DNA of 64,000 nt from Eunapius fragilis. Its lineage: Eukaryota > Porifera > Demospongiae > Spongillida > Spongillidae. A model generated the notes under the pieces. That model worked only from the letters and a program-made list of their open reading frames with translations. It did no database searches and was not told the DNA's origin. How positions within the stretch are numbered: position 1 is the stretch's first letter; each line of letters begins with the position of its first letter. Made by a program: the position numbers and the translations under genes. The stretch covers positions 160,001 to 224,000 of the forward strand of contig OY811978.1 of NCBI GenBank assembly GCA_963681505.1, written 5' to 3'. This document shows positions 19,333 to 30,365 of the stretch, piece by piece.

Positions 19333-21332
19333 TCATATGCATAATTCATGATTGCATACCTCTGGACCTACTGGAGTGGTGTTCATTCCTTCACTGAGAA
19401 CTTCTGAAGGTCTAATCATTTCACTTGGAGCTTCCATTGGTCCCTTCAAATTCTCTAATTCATTCTTCACACCACTTTGGTCTTGTTGGTCCTTGCCTAC
19501 ATGTGTGTCACCCACCATAGGCTGGGGGTCTGTGATATTTCCTTCAATCAGCTGGGGGTCCATGATATTTCCTTCTATAGGCTGGGGGTCTTTGCTCTTT
19601 CCTTCAATCGGCTGGGGGTCTTTGCTCTTTCCTTCAATCAGCTGGGGGTCCATGATATTTCCTTCTATAGGCTGGGGGTCTTTGCTCTTTCCTTCAATTG
19701 GCTGGGGGTCATTGCTCTTTCCTTCAATCGGCTGGGGGTCTTTGCTCATTCCTTCAATCGGTTGGGGGTCTTTGCTCATTCCTTCAATCGGCTGGGGGTC
19801 TTTGCTCATTCCTTCAATCGGCTGGAGGTCTTTGCTCTTTCCTTCAATTGGCTGGGGGACTTCTCTCATTCCTGTGCTGGGACCCGCAATTGGCTGGGGG
19901 TCCATGATATTTCCTTCTATAGGCTGGGGGTCTTTGCTCTTTCCTTCAATTGGCTGGGGGACTTTGCTCATTCCTTCAATCGGCTGGAGGCCATTGGTCT
20001 TTCCTTCAATCGGCTGGGGGTCTTGGCTCATTCCTTCAATCGGCTGGGGGACTTCCCTCATTCCTGTGCTGGGACCTGCAATTGGCTGGGGATTCTCCCT
20101 CATCTCACTGCTAGGGTTTCCCACTGGCTGGAGCTCATTCTCTGCACTGTTATCTGCAAGAGTTGTGTGGAAGGGTGACATGTGTGGAAGGGTGACATGT
20201 GTGGAAGGGGTGACATGTGTGGAAGGGGTGACATGTGTGGAAGGGTGACATGTGTGGAAGGGTGACATGTATAGAAGGGTGACATGTGTGGAAGGGTGAC
20301 ATGTGTGGAAGGGTGACATGTATGGAAGGGGGACATGTGTGGAAGGAGTGACATGTGTAGAAGGGGTGACATGTGTGGAAGGGGTGACATGTGTGGAAGG
20401 GGTGACATGTGTGGAAGGGGTGACATGTGTGGAAGGGTGACATGTGTGGAAGGGGTGACATGCACATCAGTAATGGCACATGTTGGGTTACCTTTCTTGT
20501 GCTTTGGGTAAGCTACACACAACACAAAGACCACTATCAGCTGCAACACCACTGCCAGTCCTCCGACTATTCCTACAGTTGTTCCAATCACCACAGCTTT
20601 TTGTGAAGCACCAACATTGGCTTGGGCTGATGAATGAAAATTCTTTCAAATTGGCTAAACCCAGGACATTTATAATAATATGAAAAAATTATTTCAAAAC
20701 GGCTATAATGCACAGTTTTTCAATTATTTGAAGAGACACCTAAGTCCTCTAACAATTCAAACTGGGGGTCTATCCGCCTGACTTCTTAACTATGCATACG
20801 TTTAAGTTTCATGTGTGAACATGGATGGCCTTTTCATAATATTGTGTTTTAGGTCATTTGTAGCATCAATTCCTAATTAGAGTGGTGAAGGTAGCATCCT
20901 CTGTGATACTTATATTTTACAATGCACTGAGAGTAAAGGCAGCAATTCGTCTGTTATGAGGTATTCTTCTATGTCAATGGTCTTCATAGACTAAATGGAT
21001 CACGAATGACTAACCTTGGAGTGCAACAGAAACTGAAGGTGTAGAATCTAGTGGTAATAGAACATTTGGTAAGCACACACACAGTTATAGGGGAATCCCT
21101 GGTGTCCCTGGTATTATGGGGGAGTCCCTGGTGTTATGGGGAGTCCCTGGTGTTATGGGAGAGTCCCTGGTGTTATGGGGAGTCCCTGGTGTAATGGGAG
21201 AGTCCCTGGTGCTATGGTGGCGTTTTCCACCATACATCATTAGGTGATTGAGCCTGATACAAAGATAACTTGATATTTGTACACCAGACAACATTGAGAT
21301 GGAGATCTCTGCATATCTACATCACACACACA

Positions 21333-21389
<57 letters not shown>

Positions 21390-23721
21390 CTTCATGTGTG
21401 TACTAATAATTTGCACAAGGTATACAAAGGCCTTCTCAATGCTGTGGGCATCCTAACATTTAGGGGGGGGGGGGGGGGGGGGGAAGTTTGCTGTGTCACT
21501 TATTATAACTTAGATATTCCAGCAACAATTATAAGGGGACGAAGGGGTTAATAATATACTGGGTCATCATAACATTTGATGCCAGCCATTCAATACATCA
21601 GGGGCACCAGGGATTTCCCCATAACGCCAGGGGCACACCAGGGACTCTATCATAACATCCCATAGCATCAGGGGCTTCCCCATAACATCGGGACTCCCTC
21701 ATGACACCAGGGACTCCACATAACATCAGGGGCTTCCCCACAACACCAGGAGCTTCCCCATAACACCAGGGACTCCCCATAACACCAGGGGCTCCATCAT
21801 AACATACACCTTTACATCCTGCACAAACATGCTATCCTCTATGTCTGACTACTAACCACTTGCAAAGAGACTTACCTATGAGAGTGATGTCAGAGGTTGA
21901 CAATAATGTGGATGACATTACCACAGGTTCTGATGTGGTGGTGTCCTGTGATGATCTGATGATGTCCTGTGATGATCTGATGATGTCCTGTGATGATGTG
22001 ATGATGTCCTGTGATGATGTGATGATGCCCTGTGATGATGTGATGATGTCCTGTGATGATGTGATGATGCCCTGTGATGATGTGATGATGCCCTGTGATG
22101 ATGTGATGATGTCCTGTGATGATGTGATGATGCCCTGTGATGATGTGATGATGCCCTGTGATGATGTGATGATGTCCTGTGATGATGTAATGATGTCCTG
22201 TGATGAGCTGGTGATGGTCTGTGATGATGTGATATCCTGTGATGATGTGATATCCTGTGATGATGTAATGATATCCTGTGATGAGGTGATGATGGCCTGT
22301 GAGGATGTGATATCCTGTGATGATGTGATATCCTGTGATGAGGTGATGATGGCCTGTGATGAGGTGATGATGGCCTGTGATGATGTGATGATGGTCTGTG
22401 ATGATGTGAAGACCTGTGATGATGTGAAGACCTGTGATGATGTAATGATATCCTGTGATGAGGTGATGATGGCCTGTGAGGATGTGATATCCTGTGATGA
22501 TGTGAAGACCTGTGATGATGTGAAAACCTGTAATGATGTGATATCCTGTGATGATGTGATATCCTGTGATGATGTGATGATGGTCTGTGATGATGTGATA
22601 TCCTGTGATGATGTGATATCCTGTGATGATGTGATGATGGTCTGTGATGATGTGATATCCTGTGATGGTGTGATATCCTGTGATGTGGTGGTTTGCATTA
22701 CTGATGAAATGAGGCTATCTTGCTGTGAAGATGTTGTGGTGAGCTGGGACATAGGTATTTCTGAGGTAACGGGAGTACTATTTTGAGATGCCTGAACAGT
22801 CTGTGTTGTCAGGATTATTGAGGAAATGGTTTGTAGAAGTGATTCGGTTGGAGAAGTCTGCAATGAAATTTCTTGTGATGATGTTAAGATAGTTTGGGAT
22901 GTTATGATGATCTGAACTGAACTACTGTCTAGCAGTGTTGATAACATTGAAGCATTCTGTGGTTCTACAAGGGATGTTAACAATACTGGAGATGTTGAAA
23001 TGACCTGGGGCGTTGCAGTTGTGTTATCCTCTGTGGTTGACATAAGAACTGGTGGTGAAGTGTTCACAGATGCTGAAGCAATGAATGATACACTATCCAA
23101 CGTCGCATTGACCTCTGGTAGTGAAATATTCTGTGAGGCTGAAATAGAATTGACCACCAATATTGAACTAGAGGCAGTTATGAGTTGTGATGTCACTGCA
23201 GTATCTGATGCAGTGAGAAACTGTGAAAATGAAATCAAATCTGATGTAGATGTAGCATTTATCTCTGATATTGAAATGATCTGGGATACTGAGATAAGCA
23301 GAGAAGTTGTACTAATCTCTAGTGATGTAAAGGCTGGAGAAGGTGATATGATTTGTGAAGTTGAATTGGTTTCTGATGTTGAAAATGTCTCTGATGGTGC
23401 AATTGATTGGAGTATTGTGTTAGTCTCCAGAATTGATACTGATGGGGATGGTGAAACAAATTCTGACGTTGCATTCATCTCTGATAATGAAGACATCTGT
23501 ATAGGGGTCCCCATCTCTGATGTTGACAAGGTTGCTAGTGAGACAACCTCAGAGGTTGGCAACACTTGTGATGCCAATTCTGATGATGCATCAGATAATG
23601 TCTGTGAAGGCAGGATCATCTCTGAGGTGTCACTGGTCTGAGACACCACACCTAAAGCAGAATAGCATGTGATCAGAAATATGCAGAACAGATTATAACA
23701 TAAGTTCCGACATGATAACAT
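19333..23721 (-). CDS. Gene D: membrane mucin-like protein with PQPIEG-repeat tail
   Basis: Three exons on the minus strand with phase-1 introns: 23721-21876, 20626-20492, 20153-19333. Total about 933 residues. The ATG at 23721 starts a signal peptide (NLFCIFLITCYSALG). The mature ectodomain of about 590 residues is almost only Ser, Thr, Gln, Ile, Val and Asp; its second half is repeats of SSQDI(I)TSSQ, so heavy O-glycosylation is likely. Exon 2 encodes the TM helix (IVGGLAVVLQLIVVFVLCVA) and a KHKK stop-transfer. Exon 3 encodes about 20 copies of a 10-residue KDPQPIEGKS-like repeat and an acidic C-terminus with no tyrosine. I do not recognise a family. Splice sites: CATAG|GTAAG, CATCAG|CC, GAAAG|GTAACC, TTGCAG|AT. 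The plus-strand open frames over it are mirror images of the repeats. Confidence 0.8.
19520..20095 (-). repeat. 30-bp coding repeat (PQPIEG) in gene D tail
   Basis: About 20 imperfect 30-bp units keep the frame. Two larger duplicated blocks contain AGPSTGMREVPQPIEG. Expansion in multiples of 30 bp keeps the protein open. Confidence 0.9.
20160..20465. repeat. 18/19-bp minisatellite in gene D intron 2
   Basis: Unit GTGTGGAAGGGGTGACAT with GGG/GGGG length variants. It fills almost the whole intron between 20154 and 20491 and runs to within a few bases of the acceptor. Confidence 0.95.
21090..21215. repeat. About 20-bp repeat, GGAGTCCCTGGTGTTATGGG
   Basis: Six or so copies in intron 1 of gene D. 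A related array in the opposite orientation lies at 21598-21800. Confidence 0.9.
21320..21388. repeat. (CA)n microsatellite
   Basis: About 68 bp of CA with one ATA interruption. A G run of about 20 lies at 21463-21483. Confidence 0.95.
21598..21800. repeat. Inverted counterpart of the 20-bp repeat
   Basis: Loose copies of ACACCAGGGACTCCCCATA, the reverse complement of the unit at 21090-21215. The two arrays could pair in the intron-1 transcript of gene D. Confidence 0.85.
21940..22690 (-). repeat. Coding 15/18/21-bp repeats in gene D ectodomain
   Basis: Tandem units such as GATGATGTCCTGTGATGATGT encode Ser/Thr/Gln-rich repeats on the minus strand. The period is always a multiple of 3. Confidence 0.9.
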
Positions 23722-23759
23722 AAGTTCCAATTATATAACATTAGCTGTGAAATATCAGG

Positions 23760-23960
23760 ACATTGTGTACAGGGGGTGATGGTGTAGGTATGGTATGGGT
23801 ATTGTGTTGTGGTGGGAGTGATGGGGTGGGGAATGATAGTGGGGTGGTGGGAGTGATGATGGTGGAGAGTGATGGGTGGGGTTATTTTGGTGAGGAGTGA
23901 TGGTGGTGGGATGGTAGGGAGGGTGATGGGGAGTGATGGTGGGGAGTGGAGGTGGTGGCA
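23760..23960. repeat. GGTGAT-rich low-complexity sequence
   Basis: Loose GGTGGGGAGTGATGGTG units upstream of gene D. No gene. Confidence 0.8.
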
Positions 23961-24369
23961 TATGTCATTCTAAACTGGTAATTGAAATAGGATTATACAT
24001 GTAATAGGATTTCTAAGGCAGTGCAAATGGCAGGTATCAGTGCCTGGAATCTTTGATGGACCCATGTAAAAGGAAGCACTTTGCCCACTATAGGTTTGGT
24101 GACACCATTCAAAGTGCAGATGCATGTCTTTTATTACCTCAGCCCCAGCCCTAAAAGAACCAAGATATAGCTATGTGTGTTGCCCAATACAAAACCACCA
24201 ATCATCAAAACAAAATCCTTTTTTTGACCATCATCAGTTCACCATATATCCACCATTGTGTCAACTCACCATGGTAATGTACAGCAAGTGTTAGAGCAAG
24301 CATCTGTGAGTAAAGAGACAATTGACTTATGAATCATTTATTAATAAGTGACAGAAGGCTTCATTAATG

Positions 24370-24450
24370 TAGAAGGGAAGGAGGGAGAGGAGGAGGAGGA
24401 GGAGGAGGAGGAGGAGGTGGGAGGAGGAGGAGGAGGAGGAGGAGAGGGGA
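24370..24450. repeat. (GGA)n microsatellite
   Basis: Mainly AGG/GGA triplets. A second purine-rich patch lies at 24590-24640. Confidence 0.9.
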
Positions 24451-24640
24451 GCAGAATTCACCGGCAATCCAGGCCATGGCCTATCATGTAACTTGAAAAC
24501 TTATCTGGAGTGGTTCCCAATGCTGAGGCTTAACAGTAACCAACCCCTTTATAATTTCCCACCAACCTGGGTAGACATTGGGACCTTCTGAGGAAGGGGG
24601 AGGGGGAGGGGAGAGAGGAGGGGGTAGGGAGGGAGGGAAA

Positions 24641-26035
24641 TGTCCCTCGCTTTCTCTCTTCCTTGGTTCCCTCCCTTCCAGAATACCTTGGTCTTAGAGT
24701 AGTATAATTCATCGTGTTAGTTTGATATAGAATTCATCAACCCTGTAGCTTAGAGTATACCCTATGCTACAGGGTATCTATGCCTGTAGCAATTGGAATA
24801 GTTTAAAACTACATACAAATCAATTACTGATGCTGTTGCATTGAACATCCCCTTGGATTTCATGGGCAGAGAACCTTATTACACAATATCATTACATGAT
24901 TTTATTAATACATGTATGTTTTCCCAATATATGATTACGTATGTCGAGAACTTCAATGGAGCGAGTAAAATAGAACGTATGCATGAGACTATAACCGCGC
25001 ATGCATGGCGGGAGTTCTATACATGGTATAGATGTGTTGTATGCGCGCGTGTGTGTACATATTATGTGTGTAAACTTACCAATAATTTTGATTTCATTGT
25101 GTTTCAATTATTCGGTTCACATCCACTCATTGAGATACGACTAAGTAGAAACACATCACGTTCCTGTTATGGATACGAGTAACTATATTACATTATGGAA
25201 CCAAGTTACATTTAGTTGCACATATAAATACATACTGGAACAGATAACGGACCTTAAAATAAAACACGGCAATCCTATTACAACTCACTGGTATGGGGTT
25301 AGGCGAATGATATGCACAGCACAATATATGGCACCCAGAACTACTGTAGTTGCGTGTAGCAAGAAAACAGGTTGTCAATGGTAACGGACGCTCATGTCAC
25401 CACTGACGACGTCACGCTCCGAAATAATGCGCAACTGTGCGTGCTTGCAATTGCGAAACCAAGTTCTTAGCATGCACAATCCGGCTTTATTAGCTTCGTA
25501 TGCAGCATGTGCTATACTTCATTTGTGCACTGGCCGACCTACATGTAAGTAAATAGGTCGATTCGAATTCCATGGAACTTGAGTTTGGTCCCGCCAACAG
25601 CTAGGTAATAATTAAGGTACTAGTATACGTCCATGGGAAGGTGGGATGGGGGGGGGGGGGGGGGGGGGGGGGGGGAAGGGGTGTTTGCAACCCCTCTATT
25701 ACATAACACGCGCAGCATATTAATGCAACGTTACAATGAAAATCATCCCCACTAATTGAGAGGGGAGCCGGCGGCTGGGAAATAAGCTAACGATACGTTC
25801 CTGCAATATTGGGAAATCTACATGTACTAACGAGAAACTTGATGACAGGGATATAGACAGATTTGAAAGCAATGGGGGTGATGTCATATAGAAGGGAAGT
25901 AAATGGAATATGAATACGAGGCAAGCCTATATTAACTTCCAACTTGCTATATTTGACATAGCTGGTATCATATGTTGTCCAATAACTGCCTTCCTCTTCA
26001 CTCCTTCCCTCCCTCTCCCTTTCTCATAACATTCC
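24641..26035. other. Spacer with no recognised gene; G run at 25650-25674
   Basis: AT-rich sequence, CpG-containing around 25380-25480, with a long poly-G tract. Open frames here (for example 24841-25182) show no recognisable domain or splice structure. Confidence 0.5.
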
Positions 26036-26650
26036 CCTACCTCCTCCTTCTCTCCCTCCTCCTCTCCCTCCTCCTCCTCTCCCTCCTTCTCCTTTTCTCG
26101 CTCCTCCTCTCCCTCCTCCTCTCCCTCCTCTCCCTCCTCCTCTCCCTCCTCCTCTCCCTACTCCTCTTCCTCCTCCTCTCCCTCCTCCTCTCCCTCCTCC
26201 TCTCCCTCCTCCTCTCCCTCTCCCTCCTCTTCTCCCTCCTCCTCCTCTTCCTCCTCTTCTCCCTCCTCCTCTCCCTCCTCCTCTCCCTCCTCCTCTCTCT
26301 ACTCCTCTCCCTCCTCCTCTCCCTACTCCTCTCCCTCCTCCTCTCCCTCCTCCTCTCCTCCTCCTCTCCCTCCTCCTCTCCCTCCTCCTCTCCTCCTCCT
26401 CTCCCTCCTCCTCTCCTCCTCCTCTCCCTCCTCCTCTCCCTCCTCCTCTCCCTTCTCCTCTCCCTCCTCCTCCTCTCCCTCCTCCTCTCCCTCCTCCTCT
26501 CCCTCCTCCTCTCCCTCCTCCTCTCCCTCCTCCTCTCCCTCCTCCTCTCCCTCCTCCTCTCCCTACTCCTCTTCCTCCTCCTCTCCCTCCTCCTCCTCTC
26601 CCTCCTCCTCTCCTCCTCCTCTCCCTCCTCCTCTCCCTCCTTCTCCTCCT
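26036..26650. repeat. CCTCCTCTCCCT pyrimidine array
   Basis: About 615 bp of 12-bp CTCCCTCCTCCT-like units. Purely polypyrimidine on the plus strand, so H-DNA (triplex) formation is possible. Open frames on both strands are artefacts. Confidence 0.95.
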
Positions 26651-26862
26651 CCCACCCTCTTGATAGAAGACATCATAGGTCAGTTCATTACATTGCATAC
26701 ATGACCATGTGACATTATATGTCTTTACCACACCTCTCAGGAGAGATGAGAAGTTGAAGTTCTACTGATGGTGCACACATAACTGTTTACACTTCAATAA
26801 TTGTAAAACATGTAACAAACACTTTCCTTGATGATGGTGCATGTTTGTAGGCTTCCCTCCCT

Positions 26863-27950
26863 GTGAAGTCTGGAGGCCTTGGGATAAGGAGTGCTGTTCC
26901 CCTTTCTCTAGCATATTTAGCTGCGGGTTGTAGAGAACTCACCCTTACCTTACTACCACCTCGTTTCCAGGGTCACCACTCTCCCTTTGGGATTCTGCCA
27001 TCACTGAATGGTCCACAGGTCCTCCCCCCTCTGGCCCTATGTCACATCGACAGAAATCATGAGACCTACCAAGGGTTTCTTCCGTTGCAGCTGAACTCTT
27101 GGTCACTGCCCCCTGGTCCTTTGTCCAAGGTGAGGCTATTGTCTCCTCTAAAAAGGAATCTGGTGCCGTGGTTGTACACTTTACCAGTTACATCCCTGGG
27201 CCTTTGCATGGACAATAACACTATTCGCACATAGCCACTAGCCTAGGTCTGGGGACCCCACTTTGCCTCCTTCACCTTTGCCATCACTGTGATCAAATGT
27301 GGACACACTTGGCACTCACGGGGGCTCAGCTGTTCTGCTGTGCATGCTGAATGCATTCTGCACAGGGCATTGTCCTCTGGCAATGTTACATCTTGGCTAG
27401 AGCCCACTGATCTTGATCGTGCAGAGGGTAAGTGTCCCGATGGAATCACCATGGTCCCTTGGTCAAATGGTAGATTATTGGTTTGGGATGCAACCTTTGC
27501 AGACACTTTTGCCCCTTCCCATCTATCTCCATCACAGCTTCTTAAGTATGAGCAGCAGCATACCAGGCAGAACAGACCAAGATCCAGAAATACAACTACC
27601 TCATATCCCATGCGTACCATTCCTTCACACCTGTTGCATTTGGAGTGTGTGGCCCTTGTTCCATGTCATTCTTGTCAGACTTGGGTCGCCGCATTGCAAA
27701 CACCACAGCTAGGTGTCAAAAGCTCTCTAGCATACCTCATGCAAAAGTTTTCAGTTGCCATTCAGATGGGGAATGCTGAATTGGCAGTTGATTCCTATGG
27801 GGCTTGGGGCAAAGAGGCTTTTTGCACAAGTTTCTGCTAGGCTTGCAATCCACAATTCCCTGCCAAAGTCACAAGCATCTTTCGACCTGTTCTCTAACTT
27901 AAGGCATTTGCTTGGCAAGAGTAAATACCAGAGCCATTCTCCGTAGAGTA
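26863..27950 (+). pseudogene. Chimeric RLE-type retroelement 3' remnant
   Basis: Readable in order: GGLGIRSAVPLSLAYLAA, CMDNNTIRT, KCGHTWHSRGLSC (zinc knuckle), PTDLDRAEGKCPDGITMVPW, GRLLVWDATFADTFAPSH (PD-(D/E)xK-like), YLMQKFSVAIQMGNAE. This is the tail of one retroelement family common in corals and other invertebrates. From about 27780 it continues as LAVDSYGAWGKEA and SARLAI, which belongs to the other family seen at 29826-30140. Stops and frameshifts are present. The join suggests recombination or template switching. Confidence 0.65.
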
Positions 27951-27984
27951 TAGAACCGAACCTATCTGTTACTGTAGAGGTGTT

Positions 27985-28030
27985 TGATGTATATTTCATG
28001 TATTCTCTTGTATTCTCTTGTATTCTCTTG
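27985..28030. repeat. TGTATTCTCT short repeat
   Basis: About four copies of a 10-bp unit, followed at 28160 by a GAGT repeat. Confidence 0.8.
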
Positions 28031-28402
28031 TATTATTATTGTACATTTAATTACAATAACTAATGAAATCGTTCAACATGGCAATGCAGCTCTGTGTTGG
28101 GAACAATTAAGACGGACAGTGAAGAGGAAGAGTTTTTAGTATAAAAATTGTTGTATTGTATGAGTGAGTGAGTGAGTGCGTTAGGATAAGGATATGTTAG
28201 GTCTTGTAGTTGTTAGCCATATGTGTATGTATTCCTGTAATCATGAGATAGATTTATACTACCTAAATTTAACTAATGATATATTTTTAATAAAGAACAA
28301 ATAATAATGTAAACCAAACACCCCAAGAATGAATGCCCCACAGCTCCAATCCCATCTGATACATCAACCTCAATCCCATCAGAGATCAATCTCATTGTAA
28401 TC

Positions 28403-30140
28403 TTGCGTTCATTCCCCAAGCTAACTGCTGCTGGGCCTTCTGGGCTCTGTATACAACATCTTATAGATGCAGCAGAAGTGCCTTTGCAGACTCCAATTTT
28501 GCACTCATTCAGGACAGTTGCCAATATTCTGGCTGCAGGTAAGGCACCTGTTGAAATCACTGCATATTTGGCTGGGAGCAACCTTACAACCTTGAATAAG
28601 TCAAAACCAAGGTGCCCCTTTGATGTCCGTCCCACAGCAGTTAGGAGAAGCTCTGCGCAGGTTGGTTGGTAAATGTCTCTGTGCTTCAGTCAAGGTGAAG
28701 GCTCAGCAGTTTTTTAAACCCTTTCAGTATGGAGTGGCATGCCTCTATGGTGCAGAAATAATAGTTCATGGATTAAGAGACTGTATTGAGCAACATTGGT
28801 TGGAGGATGGCTTTGTTGTTTTGAAGGTGGACCTGAAGAATGCGTTTAATATTGTGTCTCGCCAAGCAGTCTTAACTGAGTGTGCTGTGCACTTCCCAGA
28901 GCTGCTCCCTTGGACTAACTGGTGTTATGGCCATCACCCGCATCCCTTGGACTGCCTTACATCAGAGCTGGGTGTTCAGCAGGGTGACCCCCTGGGGGGC
29001 CCATTGTTGTTCTCTTTGGTCTTGAACATCCTGGTGTCAGCAATTTCAACCAGAAATGATCGTGCTGGTCTCAATATCCATGCCTGGTACATGGATGATG
29101 GTGCTCTTGTAGGTCCAAGGTCTTCTGTGATGAATGTCTTGGCTTTGCTCCAAGAGTTGGGTCCACCACTCGGCCTCCATGTCAACATACGTAAGTGTGA
29201 GGTGTTTAGCCAATGCTCACTAGACGTTTTCCCAGCTGATTTTTGCCACCAGTGTATCAGCCACAAATGGTCTGAAGCCCAAAACCTCCTGTCAAAGCTT
29301 GCGGATGTTGGCTTGGTGGATCCACAGGTTGCACTAACCCTGCACCGTATATGTGGTGGTTTGCCCACCTCTCACGTACCACACCTCCATCATTATCTAG
29401 GGAGCCCTCAAGTTGTACAACCTAGATGTTCGTAGGTACTTCTCCTCCTGCACTGCTGTGAACACTCAGTTTCCACGCCACATGCATCATCCTGGCTGTC
29501 TGTTCTACCATCACAGGGGCTGGGTCTACATCTTGATGCACCGGCCCATCAAGTTGCCATAAAATGGACACTTTCCAGTTATCCCAGTGTGCACTTTGCC
29601 CTGGCAATGCCCTTGACCCTCTGGGACATCATGCCACCACTTGTAAGCGTGGCGGTGATGTGGTGGTACAACACAACACCCTTCGTGATGTTCCGGCTGA
29701 AACAGGCCACCGGACCCATCTTGGCATCCAAGTGGAAGCTGGCAATGACCTCACAGCCGATCATAGCCACACCCATCCTGCTGACCTTCTGTTGACTAAC
29801 CTCTCCGCTTAACACACATACCCTTATGGAAGCTGAAGTCTCTGCAGGATCAGCTGCCCTTGCCACTGAAGGCAGAAAGCACAGGGCCAATGATGCAAAA
29901 TGCAAAGAACTCGGCTGGTTGTGTGTTCCCCTGGTAGCAGAGACTTATGGTGCATGGGGAAATGAAGCTGTTGAAGCCTTCTCACAGCTGGTTTCTAGGC
30001 TTGCCACTCTTATATCCAGGCCCAAGTCGGCTGTACTTAGAGACATCTATGGCAGACTCAACCTCCATCTAGTGAGGGCCAATGCCACTGCCATCCTCAC
30101 CAGATGTATTTTGAATTGTACTCATGTGTATGCATCATAA
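28403..30140 (+). mobile_element. RLE-type non-LTR retroelement, RT plus endonuclease, damaged
   Basis: Plus strand. RT region: SFPKLTAAGPSGLCIQHLID, then after a frame change near 28625 EALRRLVGKC, FVVLKVDLKNAFN (motif A), VQQGDPLGGPLLFSLVL (motif B), AWYMDDGAL (catalytic motif C, YMDD in place of FADD), GLHVNIRKCEVF. After about 29440 frameshifts and a stop; then NALDPLGHHATTCKRGGD, HSHTHPADLL, HRANDAKCKELGW, ETYGAWGNEA and a C-terminal RDIYGRLNLHLV. Ends in TAA repeats at 30130-30147. R2-group affinity rests on the zinc-knuckle/PD-(D/E)xK tail. The N-terminal zinc-finger region is missing (5' truncation). Confidence 0.8.
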
Positions 30141-30147
30141 TAATAAG

Positions 30148-30365
30148 CTTTAAAATTTATTATTATTATTTAATACATATTAATTTGAACAACAGAATAC
30201 GCAGGATAAATGGACAAACACAATTACATTATTATAAGGATAACTAACTTACAATAGATGCCGCTAACAAACCTACAGTTCTTCTAACCTATCCGGACAT
30301 TTTCTCTCCCCATGATGGCCCTAGCCACTGACCTCACCAGTCACATGTTGAGGTGGCCATAGATG
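30148..30365. other. Spacer between two convergent retroelement 3' ends
   Basis: AT-rich 3' UTR-like sequence of both copies, with a TTATTATTATT run at 30160. Confidence 0.6.

Noticed and set aside
19352..20248. Plus-strand ORF of 298 aa with GWGSLLFPSI repeats
   Set aside because: Mirror of the PQPIEG exon of gene D, whose splice sites, phases and TM exon all fit the minus strand.
21860..22786. Plus-strand ORF of 308 aa (CDDVMMS repeats)
   Set aside because: Mirror of gene D exon 1; the minus-strand frame has ATG, signal peptide and donor.
25972..26731. Poly-SLLL and GGGRG ORFs
   Set aside because: Products of the CCTCCTCTCCCT array.
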